A stretch of 64,000 nucleotides of DNA, from NCBI GenBank assembly GCA_026419785.1, contig JAODTK010000356.1, forward strand, positions 62,001 through 126,000, written 5' to 3'. A program made the position numbers and the translations under genes. Shown here piece after piece: positions 1 through 9,800 of the stretch (position 1 is the stretch's first letter; every line of letters begins with the position of its first letter). The DNA is from Sclerodactyla briareus. Its lineage: Eukaryota > Echinodermata > Holothuroidea > Dendrochirotida > Sclerodactylidae. The notes under the pieces are model-generated. The model made no database searches, was not told the DNA's origin, and saw only the letters and a program-made list of their open reading frames with translations.

Positions 1-29
1 TCAAAACCTGCAAAATAAGAGGGCAGCAA

Positions 30-235
30 ACATGAAGTGACGTCCCACTTTCGGACGTCCAATCGGCCGAGATTTTCGCTAGGACGACATTACAAGTTTC
101 AGATCGATCGGATACAGCGTTAAAGAGCTATTGCACTAACACTTAAAGTTTTCCGGAGGCTTCGGCTGCGAGAAGGCGGCTACCCACCCCCAAAACCATA
201 ATATCCCCGAACACTTACCGTGTTGCGGGGATATA
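30..235 (+). repeat. Interspersed repeat family C, copy 1
   Basis: The segment ending in 'accataatatccccgaaca' and a GGGGATATAAT box is recognisably the same sequence as 54600-54855 (+), and in reverse orientation as 61018-61160 and 4770-4900. All copies share a 'TTATTGCACT...TAAAGTTT' block followed by 'CCCCCAAAA.CATAATAT'. It has no coding potential. The element type is not recognised. Confidence 0.7.
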
Positions 236-249
236 ATTATCTCGATGCG

Positions 250-1064
250 AGGGAGGCGCTTGTTCATTGACAATTTCTCACTGCACCAGGTCTCACTGGA
301 CACCTACTCGAAGGAAAACCTCTGGACTGGCCCGTACGCGCCAACAGGAGGAACTTTCCAAAGGACTTGAAGACCGATCCCATCCAAAGGGGGAGACCAT
401 ATTCTATGAATGTCGGAGCAAAACATTCTAGCACTGAAGTACAGGACTGTGAAGGACAAGGCCCAGAGCAAACCAAAAGTAGTGGATCTACTATCAACAG
501 CCAACAACACTGACACAGCTGACACAAAGAAGAAAGACAAAGATGGCAACGTCATCAAGAAACAATGACAATATGGACGACAACCACAACATGGGCGGGG
601 GTAGACAGTGGGTCAAGTATGGATCAGTTCCACACCATACGGAGGTCATACAAGTGGTGCTGGAATGTTTGGCCGCCTCCGCCTACTACTGCGTGCATCT
701 TGACAGCCATCGTTTGTACCAACTCAGTGGGAAATCACTAGACTTTCTCCGTTTCACAAATGACCTATTATTCAACTGTTCGGCGTCAAGGGTACGTTCC
801 TCCTCTGCCCGAGCCCAGAGAACATGGACATGTCTACTCGGGCGCATTTCCCTGCCGTCAGGAAGTCGGAGGGCAACGCTAGAACTCCAAACAGAGAAAC
901 TATGCAGGGTCTGCTATGCGAAGGGCCGTAGAACACCAGTAGGGATGGATATCAGAACCATCTGGGTGTGCAAGACTTGCCCTGGCGAACCGGGACTACA
1001 CGCTGATCAGGACTGTTTCGTGGGTACCATAACGGCTCCGGACTACTCTAAAGATGTCTAGATG
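250..1064 (+). pseudogene. Decayed piggyBac-like transposase, C-terminal half
   Basis: Remains of a piggyBac superfamily DDE transposase spread over several frames. An FIDNF block (about 259) resembles the motif around the second catalytic Asp. It is followed by an NFPKDLK block (about 343) and a lysine-rich GNVIKK stretch (about 550-570). The MGG-VD region (about 590-620) then corresponds to the third catalytic Asp motif, followed by a KWCWNVW-like segment. The frame open from 543 to 1061 ends with a cysteine-rich zinc-ribbon-like tail (LCRVCYAKG ... WVCKTC ... DC) typical of the family C-terminus. At least three frameshifts and internal stops make it inactive. The 5' half of the protein is not present in this window. 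A matching right terminal repeat lies at 1368-1396. Confidence 0.9.
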
Positions 1065-1171
1065 CACCAGAGATAACAAGAGACAATGCTAGGTGTGTTT
1101 CATGATTATATTTGTGCTTTTATCTCCATTTGAAAGTATGAAAACATTGAAGAACATTGAATTTCCGATGA

Positions 1172-1219
1172 AATATGCTAATTAGCTGATATGCTAATTA
1201 GCTGATATGCAAATTAGCT
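1172..1219. repeat. Short tandem repeat, 16-bp unit, 3 copies
   Basis: The unit ATATGCTAATTAGCTG occurs three times head to tail, the last with a C-to-A change (TATGCAAATTAGC). It lies in the 3' non-coding part of the piggyBac-like element, between transposase remains and terminal repeat. The unit is itself partly palindromic (CTAATTAG). Confidence 0.9.
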
Positions 1220-1367
1220 TATGAAAACATCCTCAAACCCTTCTCTGGCCTTCCTAGAATCATTCCAGGTAAAAGACATGCCACTTGATGTATTCTAAGA
1301 TGGGGAAAACCAAAGAGTTTTGAAAGTAATGACATAATGTACATTTTGTCAAATGGCTAAGTATTTA

Positions 1368-1400
1368 AGGATGGGTCCCCTTCAGTAGCGAAAGGGTTAA
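1368..1400 (+). mobile_element. Right terminal repeat and TTAA target of piggyBac-like element
   Basis: Read on the minus strand the segment begins TTAACCCTTTCGCTACTG and continues AAGGGG. TTAA plus a CCCTTT start is the hallmark end of piggyBac elements. The TTAA at 1397-1400 would be the target-site copy. It fits the transposase remains upstream in spacing and orientation. The left end is before the window or was lost. Confidence 0.85.
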
Positions 1401-1765
1401 CAATACCCAACTTGCTCCGGGGGCCACCCTTTTATGTCCCCTCAGAGGGGACGATCAATGAACTCCAGCATCCGACTACTTCTTCAAAATCTGGAGGGAT
1501 GGACGATTTATGCACAACATCATGACTGCTCATAGCTGACCAACGAGACTCAATGCAGATATTCCGAAACAACCCAGAAACCCATGCACAAATCCACTGC
1601 ATCACAGGGGAACCACAAAATGAAGACCAAGGGCCTCACCCTTCGTAACTTCCAAGTACAGCCCCCAGGGAGAAAACGTCCAATGCCTGCTGGAATTTGA
1701 ACCCGGAATTTTTATTGCAGTCGCATCACTGATACCAATGTGCCATTCGTCCGCCTAACCTAGTG
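1401..1765 (-). repeat. SINE family A, copy 1 (tRNA-derived head), truncated
   Basis: On the minus strand the head (from about 1765) looks like a tRNA promoter, with a B-box-like GGGTTCAAATTCC near 1695-1707. The body matches 41431-41893 and 57021-57455. Shared blocks include the tracts around 1600-1640 (reading 'catcacagggg', 'gaagaccaagggcctc') and the 'tgaactccag' block. Compared with the other two copies the tail stops abruptly at the piggyBac TTAA. This suggests the transposon inserted into the SINE. Confidence 0.75.
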
Positions 1766-2254
1766 TTTCTTTTTGTTCCCATTCCATGGTATCTCAGATG
1801 GGTTCAGAAACTGAGGCTTTCCACATGGATAGAAGCCCACTCAATTGCAAAATTTTCATTTCTTTCCAGGTTCGTCAGATTTCAATGATGATTGGTAGAC
1901 GTAGACTATACGGTCCCCACGAAAGCCATTGAAGGCCATTTTGAGGTCGTCAGATTTGATGATGATGATGAGGTTCCAACGTTGTAATGTACCAAAACCT
2001 GGTGATGTTCTTTGGGTCATGCCAACCATATCACTGTCAAATAGGATTGTCACTGTTGTCCATTTATTGATGAAATGTGGTGGGATATACGAATCATGAA
2101 CCACCTGCGAATGTCTAGTTAATACATGTGTACGTAGCAAAACAATATTACATAAGAAACTTTTTAGACTTTAAGTTGATTTGTGTGATCCTCTTGTCCT
2201 AAATTCCCCTGTTCTATCTTTGATTCCTTAATGTTGTGGCAGTTGTGTGTGTGA

Positions 2255-2470
2255 TTGCCTTAGCTTGTGGGACACATAACGACCCCACCTTCATGGATGA
2301 AGTTTATACTGGTATACAGGTTTCCATGATGAGTGCATGGTCTCTGTTGTTTTGGGGTCAGGTTAAGGGTCATCAGGAAAGAGTCCGAAAACCTTGTGAA
2401 TATGACAAGTCCTAGAATGCTCACAATCACTCAAGGAATCACTAAACTTTTGGCTCCTAGTATAAAGGGG
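2255..2470 (-). repeat. GGTCA-rich repeat fragment
   Basis: The blocks 'ccccaccttcatggatgaag', 'tgatgagtgcatg', 'ttttggggtcagg' and 'aaaaccttgtga' match the roughly 300-bp units at 59690-60720 (same orientation) and the units at 53060-53815 (opposite orientation). This is a single decayed unit. Confidence 0.7.
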
Positions 2471-2996
2471 GTTAATACAGTATTCAGTATCAGATTAGGT
2501 CACTTAGCAAAACCTCAAACTATATTTAGGGAATGAACTGTAAAGGGAGACTTTTACTGGCAAATTAACAGTCGAGACTCTGATTTAGGTAAATAACGAA
2601 CGAGGCACAGCCGAGTTCGTCTTCTACCGAAATTCAGAGTCAAGACTGCTTTTGAACCAGAAAGTCGACCTGCTGTAGATTATTCCAATTCTACAACCCC
2701 AAAATCGAGAAACTACCAAACGATTAGAGATATCTATATCTCAAGATCTATATCTTTTATCTCTAAACAGATAACGTAGCATCTAGAGTAACTAGTGCAT
2801 TAGTTCGATCGGAGTAAATGCATGCTCCCTACAACCAAAGAGTACGGCAGTGCGTGCTGTGCGTATTTCCACCGAGATGCAATATAAACCACGGTGCCGA
2901 ACCAGAGGGTTCTGCGTGTGCAAACATGACGTTCATGAATGCAACAATGCGTCGTTTCGCCCGTTAGTATTCCGTTAAGGTGGTACGCCCTCTTAA

Positions 2997-3587
2997 AGGG
3001 CAACTGTAGGCTTGGATACAACAGAGGTTATTTTGTGGAGAATGGAAAAATGTTCTAAGAGTCCCAACCCCATTCAATACGATGTTCCTATGTGTTATTG
3101 GCCTTCAAGTTTTGGGCCATTAAGCAGAGAAATTGGGGAGATTCCCATTGCCATCAATAAAGGCATGACGTCATAACATGGACAAACAAATGCAATTATG
3201 TTATGTATTTGATCGTTTCATATGTGAATAAGTCAACATTGAGCGGAAGTTCTGTGTCTTTCTCTCACTAAGTAACCATCAACAACTACCCAACCCACTA
3301 TAGCAACCTTCTCCCATAGACTAAATGCTTTTACGAAGTGAAATTAAGTTTGAATCTCAATAGAAAACAAAGAATGTTTGCAGGTTTGTGCAAAAGTATG
3401 ACATCATTTATTATTGCATGATGGGGAATTTCGATCTGTGCAATACACATGCTTCGCAATACACAAACTCAAATGACTATAACTCCGTAACAGAAAGACC
3501 TATGAACTTCCGGTATGGACTGACGCATTCAGTTTTTAATATCACAGCTATGATTAGGCCCCTGTATGAATTATCCGCAGTTGTCCT
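2997..3587 (-). mobile_element. MITE family M, copy A (full length)
   Basis: A 591-bp non-coding element with inverted ends (AGGGCAACTG ... CAGTTGTCCT), flanked on both sides by TTAA (2993-2996 and 3588-3591). On the minus strand it matches the copies at 11964, 34424, 39041, 50730 and 8370. Shared blocks include TAGTGGGTTGG, TTTGGTGAGAG and the AACATTGTATTGAAATGGGG tract. No transposase is encoded. The TTAA flank suggests mobilisation by a TTAA-targeting transposase, but the ends are not the usual CCC piggyBac start. Confidence 0.85.
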
Positions 3588-5194
3588 TTAAGCGCGCATT
3601 ACTGGAGAGTCCGGATCTGCCGTTTTAAACATACTTCTAAAGCTCCCGCAACCTTACCTTTGTGTACTTACCGAAACGGCCCGTGATTGGGATTAGCCTA
3701 TCAAGAATCTGTATTCGCAATAACGGACAGCTTGGGGTTGTAGATTGATGATAAAATAGCTTTGTTGCAGTATTAGGAAGGTCTTCCAGATATCCTTGAG
3801 GGCTACATGGTGGAAATGGCTCTTCCTGCCAAAATGATACCTCAACGTTATTACCCATGAACTCGAGGACAACCAAATAATTAAAAATGGAGTGAGGGGG
3901 TTTTGTCTCCGGAGAGTGTTAAAGTGGATTCTCTCAATCAGTAGTAGAGCTCCATACTGCAGAACCATTGGTTGCAAGTTTGCGAACCCATTGAAAGCCT
4001 GAGGCGTGTCCACTCGAGTGTCCCCTGTGTTACCCACTCCTAAGATTGCCGGGGCACCTCACGTGACGTTACTTGCGGATAGTAGATGATTTTATACATG
4101 GCAGCACCCTATTGGGAGTCTCGATGGGAGGGGGGTAGTGGGGTGGGGGCAGTGGGGGGGGGTTGGAGGGGGAGGGGACCATAAGTGGCACATCAAAGGG
4201 TGTGTATAGGACGAAAACGCACGAAGGTTACATACTCTAGGGCTGGCAAGTCTATTAATCATTGAGAAATCCAATGTCTTGTCCTATAAAAAAGGTGGGT
4301 GAGGTTAAATGGGGATCAATCTCACTGGCAATCTACATCACGGACAGTTAGTCTTGAAAAAAGTCAGCCCCAAATTGCAAAATAGTTAAGACGCTCAATG
4401 CAATTATTAATTCATATGCGCCTGCATAACATTCTGGACAATTCCCACCTTGGCAACTCCCTCCTGCACTCCCACCTTGTCAGCTCCCACCTGGGGAAAG
4501 CTTCCAACTCAGTTCACCTGGCAGCTGTCACAGTTTGTGTAGTTGTCTCTACTGGGTATGGGCTGCCAGTTTGCAGCTTCAAGTGTGGGTCCAGAGTGGA
4601 AATTTGCAGAGAGTACACAGTAAGTTAGATGCTCCTGACGTCACCATTGTAGCTTTGTTTCAAGCCATCGGTGCTATCAAACCAACCTGTGCCATTCGGA
4701 CCCATTCTTTGTCCAAGTCAGCCACTTATTGCTGTCATGTTACCCCCGCAACACCTTTAGGTGTTTCTGAGATATTATGGCTTTGGGGGTTGTAGCTGCC
4801 GTTCTGACTCGCCAGAAACTCTAGGCATTAGCGAAATACTCTAGGTGTTAACACTTCATTATCTGATGGAGCTGAAATTTGGTAGACATGTCTGCCCTAA
4901 TAAGTCCTAAACAGCCCCCCCATGGGTCCTCATTTGGTCCCATGCAGTAACGCTGTAGCAGATGTTCTTGCTCATCCTGTTTCTGGCAATGGATGTGTAA
5001 TTTTTAGAAACCGGGAGGCTAGAGTTTAAAACTGTGATCCCAGGAGGCTGGAATGAAAACCTTCTGGAGTCTTTTGGAGAGTTTGCCGGTCTGATTTTCA
5101 GAGAGCTTCACAGGAAATTTCACGTGCACAGTTTGTCATCTTGCTGTCTGTACTCTAGTGACCTTTGACACTGGTCCCTGTGGGGATTACCCAC

Positions 5195-5300
5195 TAGGCC
5201 AAAAAGTTCACTGGTCAGAAGGTTTCACTCTTTTGAAAGTTCACTGAGTGGAGAGTTCACTAGTTGGAAGGTCCTTTGGTCCAAAAGTTCACTGCCCCAA
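5195..5300. repeat. GTTCACT-rich short repeat
   Basis: The word GTTCACT (or TTTCACT) recurs at least five times about every 20-35 bases, with intervening 'ggtcagaagg' and 'ggtccaaaag' words, giving an irregular short-period tandem repeat. No coding potential. Confidence 0.7.
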
Positions 5301-5801
5301 ATACTTCAGCACGGGAAAAAAAAACGAAGTATACTTTACACGGCACCAGTCTATTCTCAAAGTTGTTTTGAAATAATATGATAATTGGGACGTGATAGCA
5401 TCTTTCCACTGGAGTAATCAAAGCACTCGACCAAAATTACCCCTATCCGTGGGAACTGGAATGAACTTTGACAATCTGGAAAGAAATGACAGAAGCTCAT
5501 ACAGCGCCATTCATTCACAAAGTTTCTCACAGGTCCCCATTTAGCACTCTGCTAGAAAGGGGCATGGAGGTGGACCACCGTCCAGCAGGAGGCCACGGAA
5601 AAGCTGATTGGTCTATGGGATCCTGTCGAAAGTCAGGCAGTCTGCTGACTGAGCTATCCAATTTCCAAATTAATCAGTTTGACTGTGAATTAGCCTACTA
5701 GCCTAGGGCTAGCTGTATCATTGGGCCCACTGTATAACTGCTGTTTTGGTCTATATTTTTGTCTCGCATGAACAAAGTTCAGTTAGAGACTTAGCGATAC
5801 T

Positions 5802-5834
5802 TTGTTGTGTGTGTATGTGTGTGTGTATGTGTGT
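5802..5834. repeat. TG/TATG microsatellite
   Basis: A run of TGTG and TATG steps (gtgtgtgtatgtgtgtgtgt-like). The small open frame covering it is low-complexity and not a gene. Confidence 0.85.
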
Positions 5835-6171
5835 CCTGCTTTCTTGTATCAGGATTTTTTTTTAATCGTTCAGTCAATTTTAGGCACAAAGACCCTAATT
5901 AAGATGATTATTCTGCCTATTTTATGTATTTTATTGTTTAAGCTTGACAGCAATATTACACAAGAACTGTATAAGCTGCGATGATGTGGTTCAGCATGTA
6001 GGACCAGATTGGCGGGTAGATGAAGTGATTCAATTTTTCGCTCAAAATATGCTAATTAGGTAGTCTAATTCGCATGATTGTCGCAATTTTCCAAATTTTG
6101 TCAGATTTCACAAAACTCTGTGGACAAGTTTGCCTTGTACTGATTTATTTATCACCTTTATTTCTTTGCAG

Positions 6172-6324
6172 GACAGTGCTAGTGATACCAAACCAATGCA
6201 GGAACTCACCCAGGCTAAGGACATCGCCAAGTACTGCACCGAGTCCCTGCTCTCTGTCGTCGAGGGCCTTGCCAGATTTGCCAAAAAGTTGGAAGAGTTT
6301 AGGAATTTAGATCTCAATGACCAG
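6172..6324 (+). CDS. PPAR-like NR1 nuclear receptor, ligand-binding-domain exon (helix 3-5 region)
   Basis: An internal coding exon bounded by a strong acceptor (tttatttctttgcag, ending 6171) and a GTAATG donor after 6324. Phase is 0 at both ends. The peptide includes DIAKYCTESLLSVVEG, RFAKKLEEF and LDLNDQ. This is the signature run of helices 3 to 5 in NR1 receptors: an amphipathic helix, FAK(K)-P/E-F, then a D-L-NDQ turn leading to the V-LL+Y of the next exon. The frame is intact. Neighbouring exons at 6941 and 8885 are in compatible phase and make a near-complete C-terminal ligand-binding domain. The closest family feel is PPAR (NR1C); Rev-erb/E75-type relatives are the alternative. It is a ligand-regulated nuclear transcription factor by family. 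The DNA-binding domain is not in view. Confidence 0.92.
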
Positions 6325-6940
6325 GTAATGTACTCATAAGTCCCAATTTCGTATCTGGAACCTCTATGACGTCCTGATGAATACATGGGTGCATAGTGCA
6401 TACTAAGCAGCGCTTAATGATTATCATGTTCATAATATCATACTTACATGGGAGATGCAACACTTTTCTCTCTGGGGTGGGCGTTTTTCGCAAGTTATTG
6501 CATTGAACACCTCAAGACCTCAAGGCCAGATGTACACTTCACGACCTTCTCAATGCAAGGGCGCAACCCCCCTCTGAAAGTTAAGGGAGGGTGGGCCCAA
6601 AGCAGTAATGACCAGTTTTTGTGTGGGGAAAAAAACATGTATGGATGCCCTCATGTTGGGGGAGGAGTCGTACCCGTTTTGAGGAGTAAGATGAATAATT
6701 TATTCATGAACTGATTATTAAACATCAGCACTACGACCAACCAATCATTGGCCTCATGGGCTGGATTCGACAAGCAAGTCGTAGGTTGCCTATAGCTGTA
6801 CAGAATGCTGGCAACAGCCTCTTGGTAAATTGTACAAAAGTAATGTTGACCCTGCAGGGTTTCATGTAGTCTCAAAAAAAAATCAGATTGTGAAAATAAC
6901 TTGCTGTTTTCACTGATATCCTCCTCCTATTCGATCACAG
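6325..6940 (+). other. Receptor intron
   Basis: Intron between two LBD exons with GT...AG ends (gtaatg ... cgatcacag). It holds no recognised repeat beyond short low-complexity tracts. Confidence 0.8.
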
Positions 6941-7174
6941 GTGTGCCTACTGAGATACTCCGGCCTTCAATTGCCCATGATCTCAACGTCTTTCCGTTAC
7001 TACATCGCTGATTTCCATGTGGTTTCCCCGTGAGGCGTATACATCCAGAAACAGATCATGCAGGACCTGGACCTGGTCTATCTCAAGACAGATCATTCTT
7101 TGATAAGATCAAGAAGCTCAATTTGAACGAGAGAGAGCTGGCTCTATTCTCGGTCCTGGCACTGGCCGCTCCAG
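6941..7174 (+). CDS. PPAR-like nuclear receptor, LBD exon (helices 5-9), frame-disrupted
   Basis: The acceptor (tcgatcacag) ends at 6940 and the donor GTCAGT follows 7174. The exon opens in phase 0 with VCLLRYSGLQLPMIS, the expected continuation of LNDQ from the previous exon. It ends with FFDKIKKLNLNERELALF and SVLALAAP (helices 7-9) in phase 1. Between these the frame breaks: a TGA follows ADFHVVSP at about 7031. A GVYIQKQIMQDLDLVYL stretch is read in a second frame, and the C-terminal part in a third. Two small indels restore the family pattern, so this is either sequencing or assembly error or a decayed exon. Splice sites and conserved helices being intact favours error. Confidence 0.88.
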
Positions 7175-7539
7175 GTCAGTAATTTTTGTTTTGAGATCAG
7201 GAGAGGGGAATAGCTGTGACCAAGTCATAAATGTATGGTGTGAAAAATAATAGAGTAGATAAATACTGAACTTTTGGCCTTCATTCGGCTTTTGCACTCC
7301 GCCTACCTGTTCTCGAAGAAAAAATGTTGCAAGGAGGATTTGCCTTGTAACATGACATGTGCAAAACTGCAGGAAGAATGTAGTAGCTAAGAAAAAAAAC
7401 GGTGTTTATTTCTGAACCCTGAAGGTTTATACAATTTCCCATTAGGGAGTTGGTGGATTTATTTGTCACCACTTTTTTAGCTCACCACTTCCATATGGCT
7501 GGGTGAGCTATCTATCTATTAGTCTGTCAACGATTGATT

Positions 7540-8050
7540 CAAATTGCTACTCCTCCTGCAGTGTGTGGTGCGATCATGATGAAACTTGGTCACAATGATC
7601 ACTGAGTGGAGGGGCATCTAGGGTGTCAGGAAGTTGACGATCAAAGGTCGTATGGGTGTCAATTTCGGTCATTTTGCAAAATAAACTGCCCAAAATTTTC
7701 TCTTCCTACAGTTCAATTCAGATGTTCATGAATCTTGGCCAGTATTGTTATCGTGACCAATTTGGTACATATGGGCTTGTGTTGAGGAATTTGAGGTCCA
7801 AAGGTCATCTAGGGGTCATTTTGGGTCAAACAGTCAAAACCGTTTTTTCTTCTCACAGATTGAATTGGATGATCATGGATAGGTTGGTCATTATTATCCT
7901 TGACCAATGGTACATACAGGGTGTTCAGGAAGTTTGACGTCATCTAGGGGTAAATCCTACAGTTCTAATCGGATTTTCATGAAACTTCTTCAGTATTATC
8001 ATTGACATGGTACATACGGGGGTCAGGAATTGAGGTCAAAGGGCGTCTAG
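7540..8050 (+). repeat. GGTCA-rich tandem repeat, about 140-150-bp units
   Basis: Three to four decayed units share 'atgaaact/atgaatct tgg', 'ggtacatacgg', 'gtcaggaa-ttgaggtcaaagg' and 'catctaggggtcatttt-gggtca'. A related family sits in the FAHD2 intron at 58135-58940. It gives rise only to spurious open frames. Confidence 0.75.
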
Positions 8051-8369
8051 GGCTCATTTCCGCCGAAGAGGCCTTGCAATCCATCCATTATTCACCAGTT
8101 TTGCGAGACAATTTTTCGTCTTACTCAATATAACAAAATTGTGGGACCAAAGAACAGTCTATTAGAATTTTTTTTAACTAAGAGATATAACATGTCAATG
8201 ACAAAATCAGTTCTATAGCAACTTGGAATGACCACTCAATCAAAACACACATTTACTTGTATAGCATACCATAAAACAAAAACAGCTAATAGATTTAATT
8301 GCAGGGTGCGCTACGGTGCCCTGGCCACCTTGTTGTATGGCACCAGATCGAGAGCTCCCCCTCATGCCA

Positions 8370-8710
8370 TAATATTGATGTCATGTGTTTTTGCTAGACT
8401 TACCATGAGTTAATTCCACTTTGACAAATGATTAGTGGGGATCGCTATAGTGGGTTGGTAGTGTTTCTGTCCGTTTTGGAAACGGAGTACAATGTTGGTT
8501 ATTCACACAATGAAATACAGGAAATTTTCTTTATGTTGCTCCACTGATATGTCCACATAAATGTGCACACCAAAACTAACCAAAATTTGAATGTCAGTAA
8601 CTCCACGATAGAAACCACTGTATTGAATGGGGTTTGGACCTGTAGATAAATTTTTCTAGTCCCCACGATATTACATAGCTGTTGTTTACAGCCAACATCC
8701 TGCAGTGGAA
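8370..8710 (+). mobile_element. MITE family M, copy F (partial, diverged)
   Basis: Recognisable blocks are 'gatgtcat', 'cgctatagtgggttggt', 'actgtattgaatggggttt', 'ggacctgtagata' and 'ccacgatat.ac..agctgttg'. The ends are lost and the copy is strongly diverged from the others. Confidence 0.65.
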
Positions 8711-8884
8711 CTCAATATTGACATTGCCTAAACATGACATGTGAAATGCCTCATTCTGCTGCTTCAAGTTCCCTTTGAGAGGACATTGTTGTATCATGTA
8801 TGTGCTGGTTTGTTATAATCCACACTTCACTTACTCTGCTTTGGAGAAAGCTCAAACCCTTGTACCGTCCTGGTTTATTCACAG

Positions 8885-9131
8885 ATCGAGATGACTTGGC
8901 GGAGAGAGGTAAAGTGGAGAAGTTTCAAGAAATGATCCTGGAGGCCTTGGAACAGGAATGCGCCTTACCCACCCAAATCACCGGATACTCCTTCCCCGCT
9001 TACTGCACCTCCTTGTGGACTTAAGACAGCTGGTCCTCGAACACATACAACAGGTGCAGAAATTCATGCTGATGGACGACCCAGTATTCCCTGGGCCACC
9101 CCCCTTATTGAAGGAGATATACGGCCTCTAG
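8885..9131 (+). CDS. PPAR-like nuclear receptor, terminal LBD exon (helices 9-12, AF-2)
   Basis: The acceptor ttattcacag ends at 8884. In phase 1 with the previous exon it reads DRDDLAERGKVEKFQEMILEAL, matching the D-R-glycine/acid, V-E--Q--IL-AL pattern of PPAR helices 9-10. Near 8998 the frame slips by one base at a run of C. After the slip it reads LLVDLRQLVLEHIQQVQKF and ends PPLLKEIYGL, then TAG at 9129-9131. DLRQLV-EH is the helix 10/11 dimerisation signature of PPARs. LLKEI fits the AF-2 coactivator motif (hydrophobic-hydrophobic-x-E-hydrophobic) a few residues from the C-terminus. Without the slip the frame stops at 9022. The tail of this exon is repeated downstream. Confidence 0.9.
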
Positions 9132-9800
9132 CATCGACCCCCACCCTATCGTAAGGGGTGGGTATATAGTCCCCTTGTTTGGGGCTCTGCATCTTGTGGT
9201 AGACCTAGTACAGCTGGTCCTCGAATACATACAGAGCAGGTGCAGAAATTCATGCTGATGGCGGTCTCCAGCGACAAGCTCCACCCTATTGGAAGGACTG
9301 GGTATATAGCCCCTTGTGTGGGGCTCTGCGCCTTGTAGTGGCACTCAGACAGCTGGTCCTTGAACACATACGACAGGTGCAGAAATTGACCTCTTGTTTG
9401 GGGCTCGGCACCTTGTATTGGGCCGTGCTTGGACAGCTGATCTTTAACACATAGAGCAGGTGCAGAAATTCATGCTGATGGATGGTCAAATATTCCCTGA
9501 GCCACCCCCCTCTTATTGAAGGAGATATGTGACCTCTCGCATGGACCTCCATCCTATCGTAAGGGGTGGGTATATAGACCCTCTGTACCTTGAACAGCTG
9601 GTCCTTGAAGGTGCAGAAATTCATGCTGATGGACGACCCAATATTCCCTGGAGTGATGCTCTCATAGCCTCGCCTACCAAAGAAGTATATGGCTTCTTGC
9701 AGTAGCCCTCACTGAGGGGTTGGTATACAACTTGCTCGTTTAAGACTTGCATATCAGTGGCCAGTTGGTCTTTGAACCAATACAACAGGTGGGTAGGTTC
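9010..9800 (+). repeat. Tandem degenerate copies of the receptor terminal exon
   Basis: About six head-to-tail copies, roughly 80-190 bp each, of the segment encoding helix 11 to the stop plus adjacent 3' sequence. Copy starts are near 9018 (the real exon), 9205, 9345, 9430, 9592 and 9755. Each begins with a form of 'acagctggtcctcgaacaca' and continues 'caggtgcagaaattcatgctg'. Several then have 'gacgacccaatattccc', 'cccttattgaaggagatat' and a shared 3' block ('tatcgtaaggggtgggtat', 'cttgtttggggctctgc'). Copies 2 to 6 are broken by stops, deletions and frameshifts. The last copy is a short remnant. Confidence 0.88.

Larger units (their letters stand above)
1780..6171. other. Non-coding stretch upstream of nuclear receptor exons
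   Basis: No supportable coding exon. It holds a GGTCA-type repeat fragment (2255-2470), a full MITE (2997-3587), a repeat family C fragment (4770-4900, minus), a GTTCACT-rich stretch (5195-5300) and a TG-rich microsatellite (5802-5834). Part of it is probably an intron of the receptor gene. The DNA-binding-domain exons are not seen and probably lie before the window. An open stretch at 5468-5701 was examined as a possible hinge/LBD exon, but lacks a convincing acceptor and family match. Confidence 0.6.
7175..8884 (+). other. Receptor intron with repeats
   Basis: A 1.7-kb intron (gtcagt ... ttattcacag). It contains a tandem GGTCA-type repeat at 7540-8050 and a truncated MITE-M copy at about 8370-8710. 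Confidence 0.75.

Noticed and set aside
4092-4274. Pro-rich minus-strand frame
   Set aside because: Made by a G-rich low-complexity tract on the plus strand.
5468-5701. Possible hinge or helix-1 exon of the nuclear receptor (EMTEAHTAPF ...)
   Set aside because: AHTAPF is suggestive, but there is no clear acceptor, the frame match does not extend, and phase with the next exon could not be shown.
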